DNA of 17,346 nt from Moorella sp. UBA4076 (GTDB lineage Bacteria; Bacillota; DSM-521; Neomoorellales; Neomoorellaceae), in contig DFYS01000109.1 in the NCBI GenBank assembly GCA_002383405.1, positions 2,308 through 19,653 of the forward strand, given 5' to 3'. Position numbers and translations under genes: made by a program. Positions within the stretch are counted from its first letter, which is position 1. Every line of letters begins with the position of its first letter. This document shows, in pieces, positions 1-6,736 of the stretch. The notes beneath the pieces are model-generated. The model made no database searches and had not been told where the DNA came from. It saw only the letters and a list, made by a program, of their open reading frames with translations.

Positions 1-18
1 AGTTTTGAAGCCGTAAGG
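1..18. repeat. 18-bp sequence, inverted copy at 7754-7771
   Basis: The first 18 bases of the window (AGTTTTGAAGCCGTAAGG) occur again as an exact reverse complement at 7754-7771. The copy at 1 may continue beyond the window edge. Neither copy is in a gene. They flank the block running from the Yip1-type gene to the EamA gene. I do not recognise the sequence. Confidence 0.5.
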
Positions 19-30
19 TACTAACTATAG

Positions 31-55
31 GAAAAGCCGGTCGCGCAAACCGGCT
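31..55 (-). terminator. Rho-independent terminator after the Yip1-type gene
   Basis: On the minus strand a perfect 7-bp stem (AGCCGGT / ACCGGCT) with a 7-nt loop is followed by a short U run. The A run is at 32-35 on the plus strand. It lies just downstream of the stop codon of the minus-strand gene ending at 64, as expected for that gene's terminator. Confidence 0.75.
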
Positions 56-63
56 CAGGTGGC

Positions 64-768
64 TCAGGCAGCTGTGCTGAAGGCTGCTCCTACCATACCT
101 AAAGGGACGCTTAAGGCCACATAAACCAGCCAGACCACCAGGGCCACCAGCAAACCGCGCCGCTGTTCCACCCTGGCTGCAGCCGCCGTCCCCAGGCCCA
201 GGAGGATAAAGTTCCAGATGGTAAAGGGATCGATCTTTTCCAGCAGCAGGTAAACCAGACCGGGATGGGTTGCCGGTGGCAGCAGTGCCGCCAGGTTCAA
301 CTGGATTTGCTTCATGCTTTCCATGGGCAGGGCCAGGATTAACACCTTGTAAATCAGGCCCCCCAGCAGCGTCGGTACCCAGGCTGCCACCGTCACCGGC
401 AACAGGTCGCCATAGGTAGCCTGCAGGCCGAAGGCGCGGCCCGCCAGGCTGATAACCCAGGCCTCCAGCATCCAGATAATCAGGGGCATGGCCAGGGCTA
501 CCAGGATGGTCATGATCGGTACGCCGTAGTTAATCATGGTCTTCGCCATGGCCAGCTGGGGTGCTGCGATCGGCACGGGACTTTGCTCCAGGGCCAGCAG
601 AGCGGCAGCCCTGGCTTTCGGCAGGACAATCAGGGACAGGAGCAGATTAAAGCCCAGCAAACTTAAGGCCGGCGGCCAGAAGGGCGCCTTTTCCGGCCAT
701 TCATAAAACGTTTTACATGGATTTACTAAAACCCCGATCAACCTTCCCCACCACGAACCCTCCGGCAT
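64..768 (-). CDS. Yip1-domain integral membrane protein
   Basis: This encodes a 234-residue integral membrane protein resembling the Yip1 family (Pfam Yip1). The N-terminus is typical: a short cytosolic segment with tryptophans (GSWWGRLIGVLVNPCKTFYEW), then about five hydrophobic segments near residues 28-52, 80-108, 120-147, 168-195 and 203-230. Bacterial Yip1-domain proteins have no established biochemical function. The ATG at 766-768 is preceded by an AAGGGGGAAGG ribosome binding site at good spacing. The gene has a hairpin terminator just downstream and no close co-directional neighbour, so it looks monocistronic. No truncation is visible. The family call is from motif and topology; a specific role cannot be given. 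Confidence 0.75.
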   Translation of the reverse strand: MPEGSWWGRLIGVLVNPCKTFYEWPEKAPFWPPALSLLGFNLLLSLIVLPKARAAALLALEQSPVPIAAPQLAMAKTMINYGVPIMTILVALAMPLIIWMLEAWVISLAGRAFGLQATYGDLLPVTVAAWVPTLLGGLIYKVLILALPMESMKQIQLNLAALLPPATHPGLVYLLLEKIDPFTIWNFILLGLGTAAAARVEQRRGLLVALVVWLVYVALSVPLGMVGAAFSTAA

Positions 769-1267
769 CAGCCTTCCCCCTTGCGGTTTTGTGCTCTTTG
801 CATCTTGCTGCGGCGTAACCCCGGCAGAAAGATACTTTATGACCTGTTGTTCCTATTTTAACATACAACCTAACAGTGCAGGTTAATAGATTGTTAATTT
901 TCGATGGCTCCCTCTGTCAGTTTCTGTAATCAGCAGGTATTGTCGCCAGCTCACAACCCCCTTTACATTCAGACCCTGCAGTCACCCCCCAGCTACTGTA
1001 ACCCCTGATGAAGACAAACAATAGTTGCGATTGTTCGGTTGGGATTGCTACCCCCCACACACCCAGAGGCTTAGTTTCCGCTGCTGGAGCGATTCGGCTG
1101 CAGCTCCCTTAGAAGCGCTATTATTCTGACCGTCGCTTCACGCGGCATTGGTAACCCTTATTCCAGGCAAAGGGAGGATTATCACTGCCAGCCCCTTGAA
1201 GCAGCCGTAGACAACACTTTTTTAGCTTCTATTTCTCTATTTCTACGTGGGAGTAAACCAGCGTTTA
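769..1267. other. Intergenic stretch with no supported gene
   Basis: About 500 bases lie between the Yip1-type gene and the stalk-domain pseudogene. The first 130 bases must hold the 5' leader and promoter of the Yip1-type gene. AT-rich sequence around 855-900 is the likely place, but I see no convincing -35/-10 pair. From about 900 to 1267 I see no coding frame with a plausible start and no clear repeat or RNA structure. Confidence 0.4.
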
Positions 1268-1539
1268 TTATTCCCGGATTACCAGCACCTGCTGCCGGGC
1301 CGGGGACCAGGTGACCTGGTACCTCAGGGCTTCGGCGACATAGCGGGCCGGAAGGAAAACCCGGCCGGCGCGGTTTAAGGGGCCGCATCCAGGGCTTGCC
1401 GGCGGCCGTCGCGTTCCATTTCCGCCCGGCCGGGATAAAAGCGTAAGATATGACCGGCTTCCTGCAGGGTTACCGTCTCAGTGACGGCGTCCCATCCAAT
1501 CCCCTTACAACTATACGCGATACCTTCATACCTGACCAT
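1268..1539 (-). pseudogene. Copper-amine-oxidase-type stalk domain gene, frameshifted
   Basis: The minus strand encodes half of a copper amine oxidase N-terminal (stalk) domain. From an ATG at 1537-1539 with a GGAG ribosome binding site 6 nt upstream, the frame reads about 53 residues (MVRYEGIAYSCKGIGWDAVT...) and stops at TAA near 1380. A one-base shift gives the expected continuation, NRAGRVFLPARYVAEALRYQ, then VTWSPARQQVLVIRE and a stop at 1268-1270. The motif LPARYVAEAL...VTW matches the family's VPLRxxAEALGxxVxW. The domain mediates surface or envelope attachment in Firmicutes. There is no signal peptide and only one half-domain, so the gene was probably truncated before or with the frameshift. 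An intact paralogous domain is in the hydrolase at 15582-16904. Confidence 0.7.
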
Positions 1540-1572
1540 CACCTGCTCCTTTTTTTGGTAATTCGTTCCTAA

Positions 1573-1601
1573 ATTTTAACACAGAAGCAGGGTGCAGACA
1601 A
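1573..1601 (-). promoter_or_regulatory. SigA-type promoter for the stalk-domain pseudogene
   Basis: On the minus strand TTGTCT (1596-1601) and TAAAAT (1573-1578) are separated by exactly 17 nt. The start codon at 1539 lies 34 nt downstream of the -10 box, with a GGAG ribosome binding site between. Promoter and ribosome binding site look intact although the gene is broken. Confidence 0.55.
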
Positions 1602-1676
1602 CACCGTGAACGGTAAACCAGCGTCAATTTCACTATCTTGAAACAATCTATTCTTTTCCGCCGGCCTTGAATCTGG

Positions 1677-1682
1677 TATAAT
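1677..1682 (+). promoter_or_regulatory. Possible -10 box before the Rpn derivative
   Basis: A perfect TATAAT lies 28 nt upstream of the GTG at 1710. No recognisable -35 box is found 16-18 nt upstream, and the leader lacks a good Shine-Dalgarno sequence, so activity is uncertain. Confidence 0.3.
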
Positions 1683-1709
1683 GAGGTTGAAAGATCAATC
1701 GCGAATGGG

Positions 1710-2132
1710 GTGGAGAACCTGGCGGAGATCAGGGGGATCAACCGGACCAACGACTACGCCTTGGAGGCGATGGCCATGGAATACCCAGGGATTAAGAAAG
1801 CGTTGACCATCGAGCAGGCCTTCTGGCAGAGCAAGCAGGAACGCCGGCTCTACGAGCTGCGCGAGAAGGCCATCCGGGACGAGATCTCCGCTCTCGCCGG
1901 CGCCAAGGCTGAAGGCGAGGCCCGAGGTGAGGCCCGAGGCGAGGCCAGGGGTAGGCAGACAGCCATCTGCAAGTACCTGGACGCGAGGTTTGGCAGGGCC
2001 TCCCGGGAACTGCAGGGGCGCGTCAGGCAGATTGATAAGCTGGATACCCTGGATAAAATTATTAATCGGATATACACTGCCGGTTCGCTGGCAGAGGCGC
2101 AGACCGCCGTAATTGACGGAGACGCGAAGTGA
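1710..2132 (+). CDS. Internally deleted Rpn-family protein (N-motif joined to C-terminal domain)
   Basis: A 140-residue frame starts at GTG 1710 and carries two parts of an Rpn-family protein (PD-(D/E)XK nuclease, 'recombination-promoting nuclease/putative transposase'). Residues 1-17 end in GINRTNDYA, the motif that opens full-length Rpn proteins just before FKxxFG. From residue 18 the sequence is the Rpn C-terminal region: LEAMAMEYPGIKKALTIEQ, then a charged helix, an ARGE repeat tract near residues 69-82, and a helical tail ending AVIDGDAK. The catalytic middle, roughly 200 residues in full-length relatives, is absent although the frame is kept. The C-terminal part is nearly identical to that at 9444-9820. 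The start has a weak ribosome binding site. It may be a relic, or it may supply a solo C-terminal domain able to bind an intact Rpn protein. Confidence 0.55.
   Translation: MENLAEIRGINRTNDYALEAMAMEYPGIKKALTIEQAFWQSKQERRLYELREKAIRDEISALAGAKAEGEARGEARGEARGRQTAICKYLDARFGRASRELQGRVRQIDKLDTLDKIINRIYTAGSLAEAQTAVIDGDAK
1762..2132 (+). repeat. Rpn C-terminal repeat block, copy 1
   Basis: This block is nearly identical, in the same orientation, to 9444-9820. It starts at TGGAGGCGATGGCCATGGAA and runs to the stop codon. The similarity resumes in the hairpin at 2146-2191. Differences cluster in the ARGE tract and in one extra codon near the 3' end. Confidence 0.9.
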
Positions 2133-2145
2133 ACCGCGAAAATAA

Positions 2146-2191
2146 GGGGACGGTTCTACTGTTTGCAGACACAAACAAGAGAACCGTCTCC
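2146..2191. repeat. REP-like hairpin, copy 1
   Basis: An imperfect inverted repeat has about 20-nt arms, GGGGACGGTTCTACTGTTTG and CAAACAAGAGAACCGTCTCC, around a 6-nt loop (CAGACA). A nearly identical element follows the second Rpn copy at 9835-9880. It is followed by TTTT, so it could act as a terminator for the Rpn frame. The GGGACGGTTCT core resembles palindromic repeats I recall as dispersed in related Firmicutes and tied to REP-associated tyrosine transposases. That link is from memory and needs a search. Confidence 0.75.
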
Positions 2192-2326
2192 TTTTCTACG
2201 AAAATGTCCTCGTCCCAGGTTGTCAAAGCATATGGGAACAGTAAGTTCTTAAGCTCGGGCTCGCGAGGTACTCGGGTCCAATTTCCATATACGGACATGC
2301 CAAAAACAAACTACCCATTATTAGGT

Positions 2327-4186
2327 TTAGGCGCGCCGCCTCGGTTTGACGGCCGCGGTTACCGCCGCCACCTCGATGCCCCGGGCCGCCTGCTTGGCGG
2401 TGAGGGCCAGGAAACCGAAAAACACCAGGGCCCAGGTTAGCAGGGCAAAAGGCAGGCCGAAGGCCCGCCGTGCCGTCAGGTCCCAGGTAAAGGGGCGGCT
2501 CAGGTAGTAGAGCAGGCGCACGAAGAACCCCTGAGCCCCCCCGGGGAAGGGAGGGCCCCAGAGGTCCAGGAACCCCAGGTACTCCCCCGGCAGCAGGGCC
2601 ACGGCCACCCCATATCCCAGCACGGCGGTGAAGACGAGGTTTACCAGAAACATCAGCATGGATCCACTGCCACTGATGCGCTGCTGGGGACTATCCGGGT
2701 TAAAGCGGGCGTAGTTGAGGGAACCGTATAAGGATATGGAACTGGCCCCCAGGGTAAGAAAAACCACCGCCAGGGCCAGCCCCACGATGAGGTCGACGGG
2801 TAAGCCCAGTGGCAGAGCCGTCAGCAGGAGCATGGTCTCCATCACCAGCAAGCTGGGCAGCACCGCGGCCAGGAGCTTACCCCAGACCACCGGCCAGCCG
2901 GTCGTGGGCACGCTGTTCAGCACCCAGGGGGCTTCCCCCTCGCGTCCAAAGGACTGCAGGGCCATCTGGCCTCCCATCATCACCCCGTAAGTGACGATTA
3001 TGCCCAGAAGGGAAGCCCGGGCGGCTTCGCTGGAGTTAACCAGGTTAATGGTTATGAACACCAGCACCACCAGGGGGGTGATAATGTTCATCCATTCCCG
3101 CATGTCGCGGCGGAAGGAGAGCAGATCCTTACGGGCTATGGCCCGGACGGCCGGCCACACAGGCAGATTTTCCCGGGCGGTCCTGGGGGCCAGCAGGCCG
3201 CCCCCCAGGACCGGCACTGCCGGCGCCTGGGGAGCGGCGGGAAGATATGTGGAGCGGCGGCGCGTCGGGCCTCCGGTCGCCTGCGCCACCGCCAGCCACC
3301 CCTGACGGAAGCCCCGTTCCAGCAAGAGACCGGCCAGCAGGTAGAGGATTACCGAAGCGGCAACCAGCAGCAGCGCCCAACCCAAGGCCGGTCCCCAGGA
3401 GGAGTCAGCCGCGGCGGTGAGGGCGCAGGCCGCCCACCCCATGGGGGTGTACTCCATGAAGGCTAGAGCTTCTTGTTGCCCGGTGAGCCAGGCAGCCAGG
3501 TTCACATTTTCATTATCATCCATGAGCAGGCTGGGGATTTGAAATAAGGCGGCCAGCAACAGCCCCCCCAGGGCCCCGATAACCCCCATGGCCTCCCGGG
3601 CGCGGTGGGGAGGACAGAGGCGCATGGCCGCCAGATTGAAGAGTTCCGACAGGGCCGTGCCCAGGGCCCACAGCCCCAGCACTACCAGGGCCACCACCAG
3701 GTAATAACCCGGACCCAGGCTGAAGGCCAGACCATAAATGACGGCCGGTACAATGCCCAACAGCAAAACAAAAAGAAAGTTGGCCAGGGCAACCAGCAGG
3801 GACTTCATGGCAAACACCGCCCTGGTGGACACTGGCGTCATGAAGAGGATAGGCAGGTCGGGAGAAAGATACAGGGTGGAAAAGGCTGTAGTTAGGCCTG
3901 TAAAAAGCTGCATGGCCAGTCCCATCAAGAAAATGAGGCCCAGCAGCCCTCCGGCCAGGGAGGCGGGTACGTCCCGCAGGCTTCCTCCCACCAGCGCTCC
4001 CAGGCCCACAAAGACCCCCACCAGGCCCACCCCCGCCAGGATGGTAAGCAGCCAGGCCCACACGCTCCAGTGGCGGGCAGTGTGCCAGGAGATGCGCAGC
4101 TGGGTGGCCAGCAGGAAGGTGAAATCCCGCCACCAGGTTTCGTTTTCCGGTATTTCCTCCCGGGGAGGAGGCAAGCTCACCTTCAT
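2327..4186 (-). CDS. ABC exporter permease, large two-half type
   Basis: This is a 619-residue polytopic membrane protein, the membrane subunit of an ABC-2-like exporter (putative ABC exporter family). A cytosolic N-terminus of about 40 residues is followed by helices near 42-68, 76-104, 128-158, 160-182, 200-220 and 262-290. A long basic loop then leads to a second half from about residue 345 with six more hydrophobic segments. Each half has an equivalent motif: LPILFMTPVSTRAVFAMKSL near 111-130 and REGEAPWVLNSVP near 415-427. These are the bent hydrophobic-P-x-S/T segments preceding a conserved Lys in this family. The ATG at 4184-4186 overlaps the ATPase stop by 4 bp (ATGA), so the two genes are translationally coupled. 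The substrate cannot be predicted. Confidence 0.8.
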   Translation of the reverse strand: MKVSLPPPREEIPENETWWRDFTFLLATQLRISWHTARHWSVWAWLLTILAGVGLVGVFVGLGALVGGSLRDVPASLAGGLLGLIFLMGLAMQLFTGLTTAFSTLYLSPDLPILFMTPVSTRAVFAMKSLLVALANFLFVLLLGIVPAVIYGLAFSLGPGYYLVVALVVLGLWALGTALSELFNLAAMRLCPPHRAREAMGVIGALGGLLLAALFQIPSLLMDDNENVNLAAWLTGQQEALAFMEYTPMGWAACALTAAADSSWGPALGWALLLVAASVILYLLAGLLLERGFRQGWLAVAQATGGPTRRRSTYLPAAPQAPAVPVLGGGLLAPRTARENLPVWPAVRAIARKDLLSFRRDMREWMNIITPLVVLVFITINLVNSSEAARASLLGIIVTYGVMMGGQMALQSFGREGEAPWVLNSVPTTGWPVVWGKLLAAVLPSLLVMETMLLLTALPLGLPVDLIVGLALAVVFLTLGASSISLYGSLNYARFNPDSPQQRISGSGSMLMFLVNLVFTAVLGYGVAVALLPGEYLGFLDLWGPPFPGGAQGFFVRLLYYLSRPFTWDLTARRAFGLPFALLTWALVFFGFLALTAKQAARGIEVAAVTAAVKPRRRA

Positions 4187-4977
4187 GCCCTCTCCTCCTC
4201 CAATCCCTTAATCACCTCGGCTTCTTCCGCACTCCCGGTGAGTTCCAGGAAGATGTCCTCCAGGGTCTCCCCCTCTCCCCGGCCCCGGGCACGCAGTTCC
4301 GCGAGGCTGCCCTGGGCGATGAGGTGCCCCCGTTGCAGGATACCCACGCGGTGGCACATGCGCTCGGCTATCTCCAGGATATGAGTAGAAAGGAAAACCG
4401 CCACTCCCTGCCGGGCCAGCTCCTGCAAAATATCCTTGAGCAGACGGGCGCTGTGGGGGTCCAGGCCCACGGTGGGCTCGTCCAGGATCATGACCTGGGG
4501 ACGGTGGATCAGGGCCGCCGCCACCACGGTTTTTTGCTTCATTCCGTGGGAAAAACCCTCCAGCAGTTCTTCCGCCCGGTCAGCAAGGCCGAAGAGGGCC
4601 AGGAGCTGCTGGCAACGGTCCCGGGCTTCCTCCCGGGGAACCCGGTAGAGATCGGCCATGAGCAGCAGAAACTCCCGCGCCGTGAGCTTGGGGTACAGGG
4701 TTGGTTGGTCGGGTACATAGGCCATTACCGCCTTGGCCCGAGTTGGCTGCGTCTTGACGTTGAAGCCGGCTATCACCACTTCTCCGGCGGTGGGTTCCAG
4801 GAGCCCGGTAAGCATCTTGATGGTGGTGGTCTTGCCGGAGCCATTGGGACCCAGGAAACCGTATATTTCTCCGGCGTATACTGTCAGGTCCAGTTGGTCC
4901 ACCGCGGTCAACCCGCCGAAACGGCGGGTCAGGCCCCGGGTACGGATCAGGGGTCGGGACGCTGTCACCGGTACCAC
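4183..4977 (-). CDS. ABC transporter ATP-binding protein
   Basis: This is the ATPase of the exporter whose permease follows. Counting from the upstream ATG at 4983, it has Walker A GPNGSGKTT (45-53), a Q-loop (Q93), signature FSHGMKQK (144-151), Walker B VMILDEP (164-170), D-loop and H-loop STHIL (H201). The C-terminal tail EGETLEDIFLELTG is typical of ABC-2 drug- and polymer-export ATPases. The GGGGGAGG ribosome binding site lies 1 nt from the ATG at 4983 but 7 nt from the in-frame GTG third codon at 4977, so I place the start at GTG 4977 (264 aa). All catalytic motifs are present. It probably forms a homodimer with the 619-residue permease. The substrate is unknown. Confidence 0.88.
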   Translation of the reverse strand: MVPVTASRPLIRTRGLTRRFGGLTAVDQLDLTVYAGEIYGFLGPNGSGKTTTIKMLTGLLEPTAGEVVIAGFNVKTQPTRAKAVMAYVPDQPTLYPKLTAREFLLLMADLYRVPREEARDRCQQLLALFGLADRAEELLEGFSHGMKQKTVVAAALIHRPQVMILDEPTVGLDPHSARLLKDILQELARQGVAVFLSTHILEIAERMCHRVGILQRGHLIAQGSLAELRARGRGEGETLEDIFLELTGSAEEAEVIKGLEEERA

Positions 4978-5007
4978 GCTCATGCCTCCCCCGGTCAGGA
5001 TGTAACT

Positions 5008-5196
5008 TTATTCTAGCACAAAGGGACGCCGTACGCTCCCAAACGGCCCCGCCCTGGATCTCCGCCGGCGGTCGCGGCATGGGCAGGCCACCCGGCCGCT
5101 CCGGGCAAACCGGCACGGCTTCGCCTTATTTAGATCGTCGACGGCTTTCACTTCACCCCGGTGGTACACCTTGGTCAGGTGGTTAAGTTCGATCAC
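5008..5196 (-). pseudogene. 5' fragment of a second ABC ATPase gene
   Basis: From a GTG at 5194-5196 with a strong GGGGAGG ribosome binding site, the first ~23 residues (MIELNHLTKVYHRGEVKAVD...) are clearly the first strands of an ABC ATPase (LTKVY...VKAVDDLN). The reading then runs into unrelated basic, proline-rich sequence and stops at 5008, well before any Walker A. The rest of that gene has been lost. The stub sits directly upstream of the intact ATPase at 4983, so the present operon may be a fusion scar. The functional leader may still drive transcription into the exporter. Confidence 0.6.
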
Positions 5197-5228
5197 AGCT
5201 AAACCTCCCCTATTGCGCTGCCGCTAGT

Positions 5229-5257
5229 TTATCATTATTTTACCTATCCGGAAGCAA
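5229..5257 (-). promoter_or_regulatory. Weak candidate promoter for the ABC locus
   Basis: On the minus strand TTGCTT (5252-5257) and TGATAA (5229-5234) are 17 nt apart, with the GTG start at 5196 about 33 nt downstream. The -10 box is poor and an overlapping TAAAAT is at the wrong spacing, so this is tentative. Confidence 0.3.
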
Positions 5258-5326
5258 CTGACCGGAAAGGCAGTAAGCACTATCGTATTTACACTTAAGA
5301 CCGCGGCATATGGAAAACAAGGTGTC

Positions 5327-5740
5327 TTAATCAGGCAGTGTTTCTTCCTGACCATCTCCGGCAAGGCGGCGAAGGATCGCAGCCAGCCGGTATTTATCAC
5401 TTTTACCACTGGCAATATCCATCATAGCATTATAGAGTATTCCCCTTGGGTCTTCCAGGGTTATACCGTTTAGTTCCAAAAAAACTAACGCACACACCAA
5501 AGCTGTGCGTTTATTGCCGTCAATAAAAGAATGGTTTTTACATATGTGAAAGGCATAGGCCGCGGCCATGGTAAAAAGGTCGGCGTGAAAATAGACGCCG
5601 GCAAAGGAAGCCTCCGGCATGGCTAAAGCCGATTCTAGCAAACCGCGGTCACGTATTCCCGGCTGGCCACCGTAGCGGCTGATTTGATCGTGATGAATAT
5701 CGATAACCTCTGCCAGGGTTAAAAAGTTTATTTCGTTCAT
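5327..5740 (-). CDS. doc: Doc/Fic-family toxin (death-on-curing type)
   Basis: This 137-residue Fic-fold protein is of the Doc type. Residues 70-80 read HSFIDGNKRTA, matching the Doc catalytic motif HxFx(D/N)(A/G)NKR, with H70, D74, N76, K77 and R78 present. The N-terminal FLTLAEVIDIHHDQISRYGG and GIRDRGLLESALAMP are the usual Doc front half. P1 Doc phosphorylates EF-Tu and halts translation; activity of this protein is inferred from the conserved motif. The ATG at 5738-5740 is 2 nt from the stop of the upstream antitoxin gene, so the pair is one operon. Length is normal for the family. The C-terminus (AILRRLAGDGQEETLPD) is intact. Confidence 0.9.
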   Translation of the reverse strand: MNEINFLTLAEVIDIHHDQISRYGGQPGIRDRGLLESALAMPEASFAGVYFHADLFTMAAAYAFHICKNHSFIDGNKRTALVCALVFLELNGITLEDPRGILYNAMMDIASGKSDKYRLAAILRRLAGDGQEETLPD

Positions 5741-5742
5741 TA

Positions 5743-5970
5743 CTATTCCGCCAGTTTTCGCAGGGTACTGGCATGTTCACTGTTTACCCTTTGCAGGATG
5801 TCCTGGAACTGTGCTTCCCGGCCGGCATCCCTGATGGGCGAAATCACCAGGCTTTTACCATCTGTACTGATTTTTAAGGGTGTCTTTAAAGTTATACCCA
5901 GCAACTCCATAATCGGTTTATCAATTATCAGGGCTGCGCTATTGCCATGGGCAGTTAATGTCTTAATCAA
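5743..5970 (-). CDS. AbrB/MazE-type antitoxin partner of Doc
   Basis: This 75-residue protein has an N-terminal swapped-hairpin AbrB fold: IKTLTAHGNSAALIIDKPIMELLGI, then TPLKISTDGKSLVISPI. The C-terminal tail of about 25 residues (AQFQDILQRVNSEHASTLRKLAE) would be the toxin-neutralising part. It starts at TTG 5968-5970, supported by a GGGGGG ribosome binding site 9 nt upstream and by the fold beginning exactly there. Antitoxins of this class bind their own promoter and block the toxin. Pairing with Doc rather than MazF is seen in many genomes. The stop at 5743-5745 is 2 nt from the doc start. Confidence 0.85.
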   Translation of the reverse strand: MIKTLTAHGNSAALIIDKPIMELLGITLKTPLKISTDGKSLVISPIRDAGREAQFQDILQRVNSEHASTLRKLAE

Positions 5971-6002
5971 GGCTCAACCCCCCGTATACATATTGTAATC
6001 AT

Positions 6003-6031
6003 ATTATATCACGGTGCCTGGGCCTGAGCAA
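6003..6031 (-). promoter_or_regulatory. Promoter of the AbrB-doc operon
   Basis: On the minus strand TTGCTC (6026-6031) is 17 nt from a perfect TATAAT (6003-6008), 33 nt upstream of the TTG start. Between the -10 box and the gene, AATATG occurs twice with starts about 11 nt apart, roughly one helical turn. A GTATAC palindrome lies next to it. Either could be the autorepression operator. Confidence 0.6.
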
Positions 6032-6088
6032 GCAAGACTTTAAACTACTACATAGCGCTGCTGCGATTAATACCCTCCAGGTAAAACG

Positions 6089-6134
6089 ACAGGCCCCCGG
6101 TCAGGTGTGCCTACCTGACCCGGGGGCCTGTTTT
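6089..6134. terminator. Strong, probably bidirectional terminator
   Basis: The arms ACAGGCCCCCGGTCAGGT and ACCTGACCCGGGGGCCTGT pair over 18 bp with a single bulged base and a 6-nt loop. TTTT follows on the plus strand and the minus strand also ends in TTTT. Its position 100 bp after the minus-strand gene ending at 6229 suggests it mainly ends that transcript and insulates the toxin-antitoxin operon. Confidence 0.85.
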
Positions 6135-6228
6135 GTATCTCTGCAAGCATCGTGATGCTGGCGCAGCCGTTATTTAACCGTGCGCAACTTATTGGGCTCC
6201 ATTCTTTCGCCTCGATGTACGCTTCTCT

Positions 6229-6696
6229 TCATGAGCATATGGCGCCCAGTTCGCCCCCGGTAATGGTCAGGAGCTGCTCCATAGTTACCGGTGCCGCCGA
6301 ATGGGGGCTGCCGGCGGCGATATAGACCACCGGGAAACGCTTGAGGCTGGCGTCGATAAGTACCCGTAATGGTTGCGGCAGGGCGAAGGGGCAGACCCCG
6401 CCCGGTGGAAAACCGGTCAGGGCCATGGTCGCCTCGGCGTCGGCCATCTTCACCTTGCCTTTAGCGCCCAGGTGCTGTTTCAGCCGGCTCTGGCTCACCT
6501 TCAAGTCCCCACAGGTTACGACTATTACCGGCTCTTCCCCGACAAGAAAGAGGATAGACTTGGCGATCTGGCCCACTTCTACGCCCACGGCCCTTGCCGC
6601 CAGTTTGGCTGTGCTGGTACTGGCATCAAACTCGTAGATCTCAATATGGTAAGGAAACTGCGCCAGGTACCGGCGCACCCGTTCTACAGGGGTCAT
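6229..6696 (-). CDS. YbaK/EbsC-family aminoacyl-tRNA deacylase-like protein
   Basis: This 155-residue YbaK/prolyl-tRNA-editing domain protein belongs to a family that hydrolyses mischarged aminoacyl-tRNAs in trans. Family hallmarks visible are the AKSILF segment (catalytic-type Lys K46), VIVVTCGDLKVSQSRLKQHLG (57-77), the glycine-rich loop TGFPPGGVCPFAL (94-106), VLIDASLKRF (112-121) and YIAAGSPHSA (125-134). It is full length. The ATG at 6694-6696 has a GAGGGG ribosome binding site. The EamA gene upstream ends 40 bp away on the same strand and the two probably share a transcript. The exact tRNA substrate cannot be assigned: the sequence is closer to the YeaK/PrdX-like stand-alone group than to E. 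coli YbaK itself, but that is judgment from motifs. Confidence 0.87.
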   Translation of the reverse strand: MTPVERVRRYLAQFPYHIEIYEFDASTSTAKLAARAVGVEVGQIAKSILFLVGEEPVIVVTCGDLKVSQSRLKQHLGAKGKVKMADAEATMALTGFPPGGVCPFALPQPLRVLIDASLKRFPVVYIAAGSPHSAAPVTMEQLLTITGGELGAICS

Positions 6697-6736
6697 AATA
6701 TCCCCTCAACCCGCCTTTCTGTAGCTATCTTTAGAG

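Noticed and set aside
2129..2440. 103-codon plus-strand frame running through the REP-like hairpin
   Set aside because: It is an accidental frame across the hairpin and the antisense end of the permease gene.
4324..5016. 230-codon plus-strand frame over the ABC ATPase
   Set aside because: It is a shadow of the ATPase, which has all its motifs on the minus strand.
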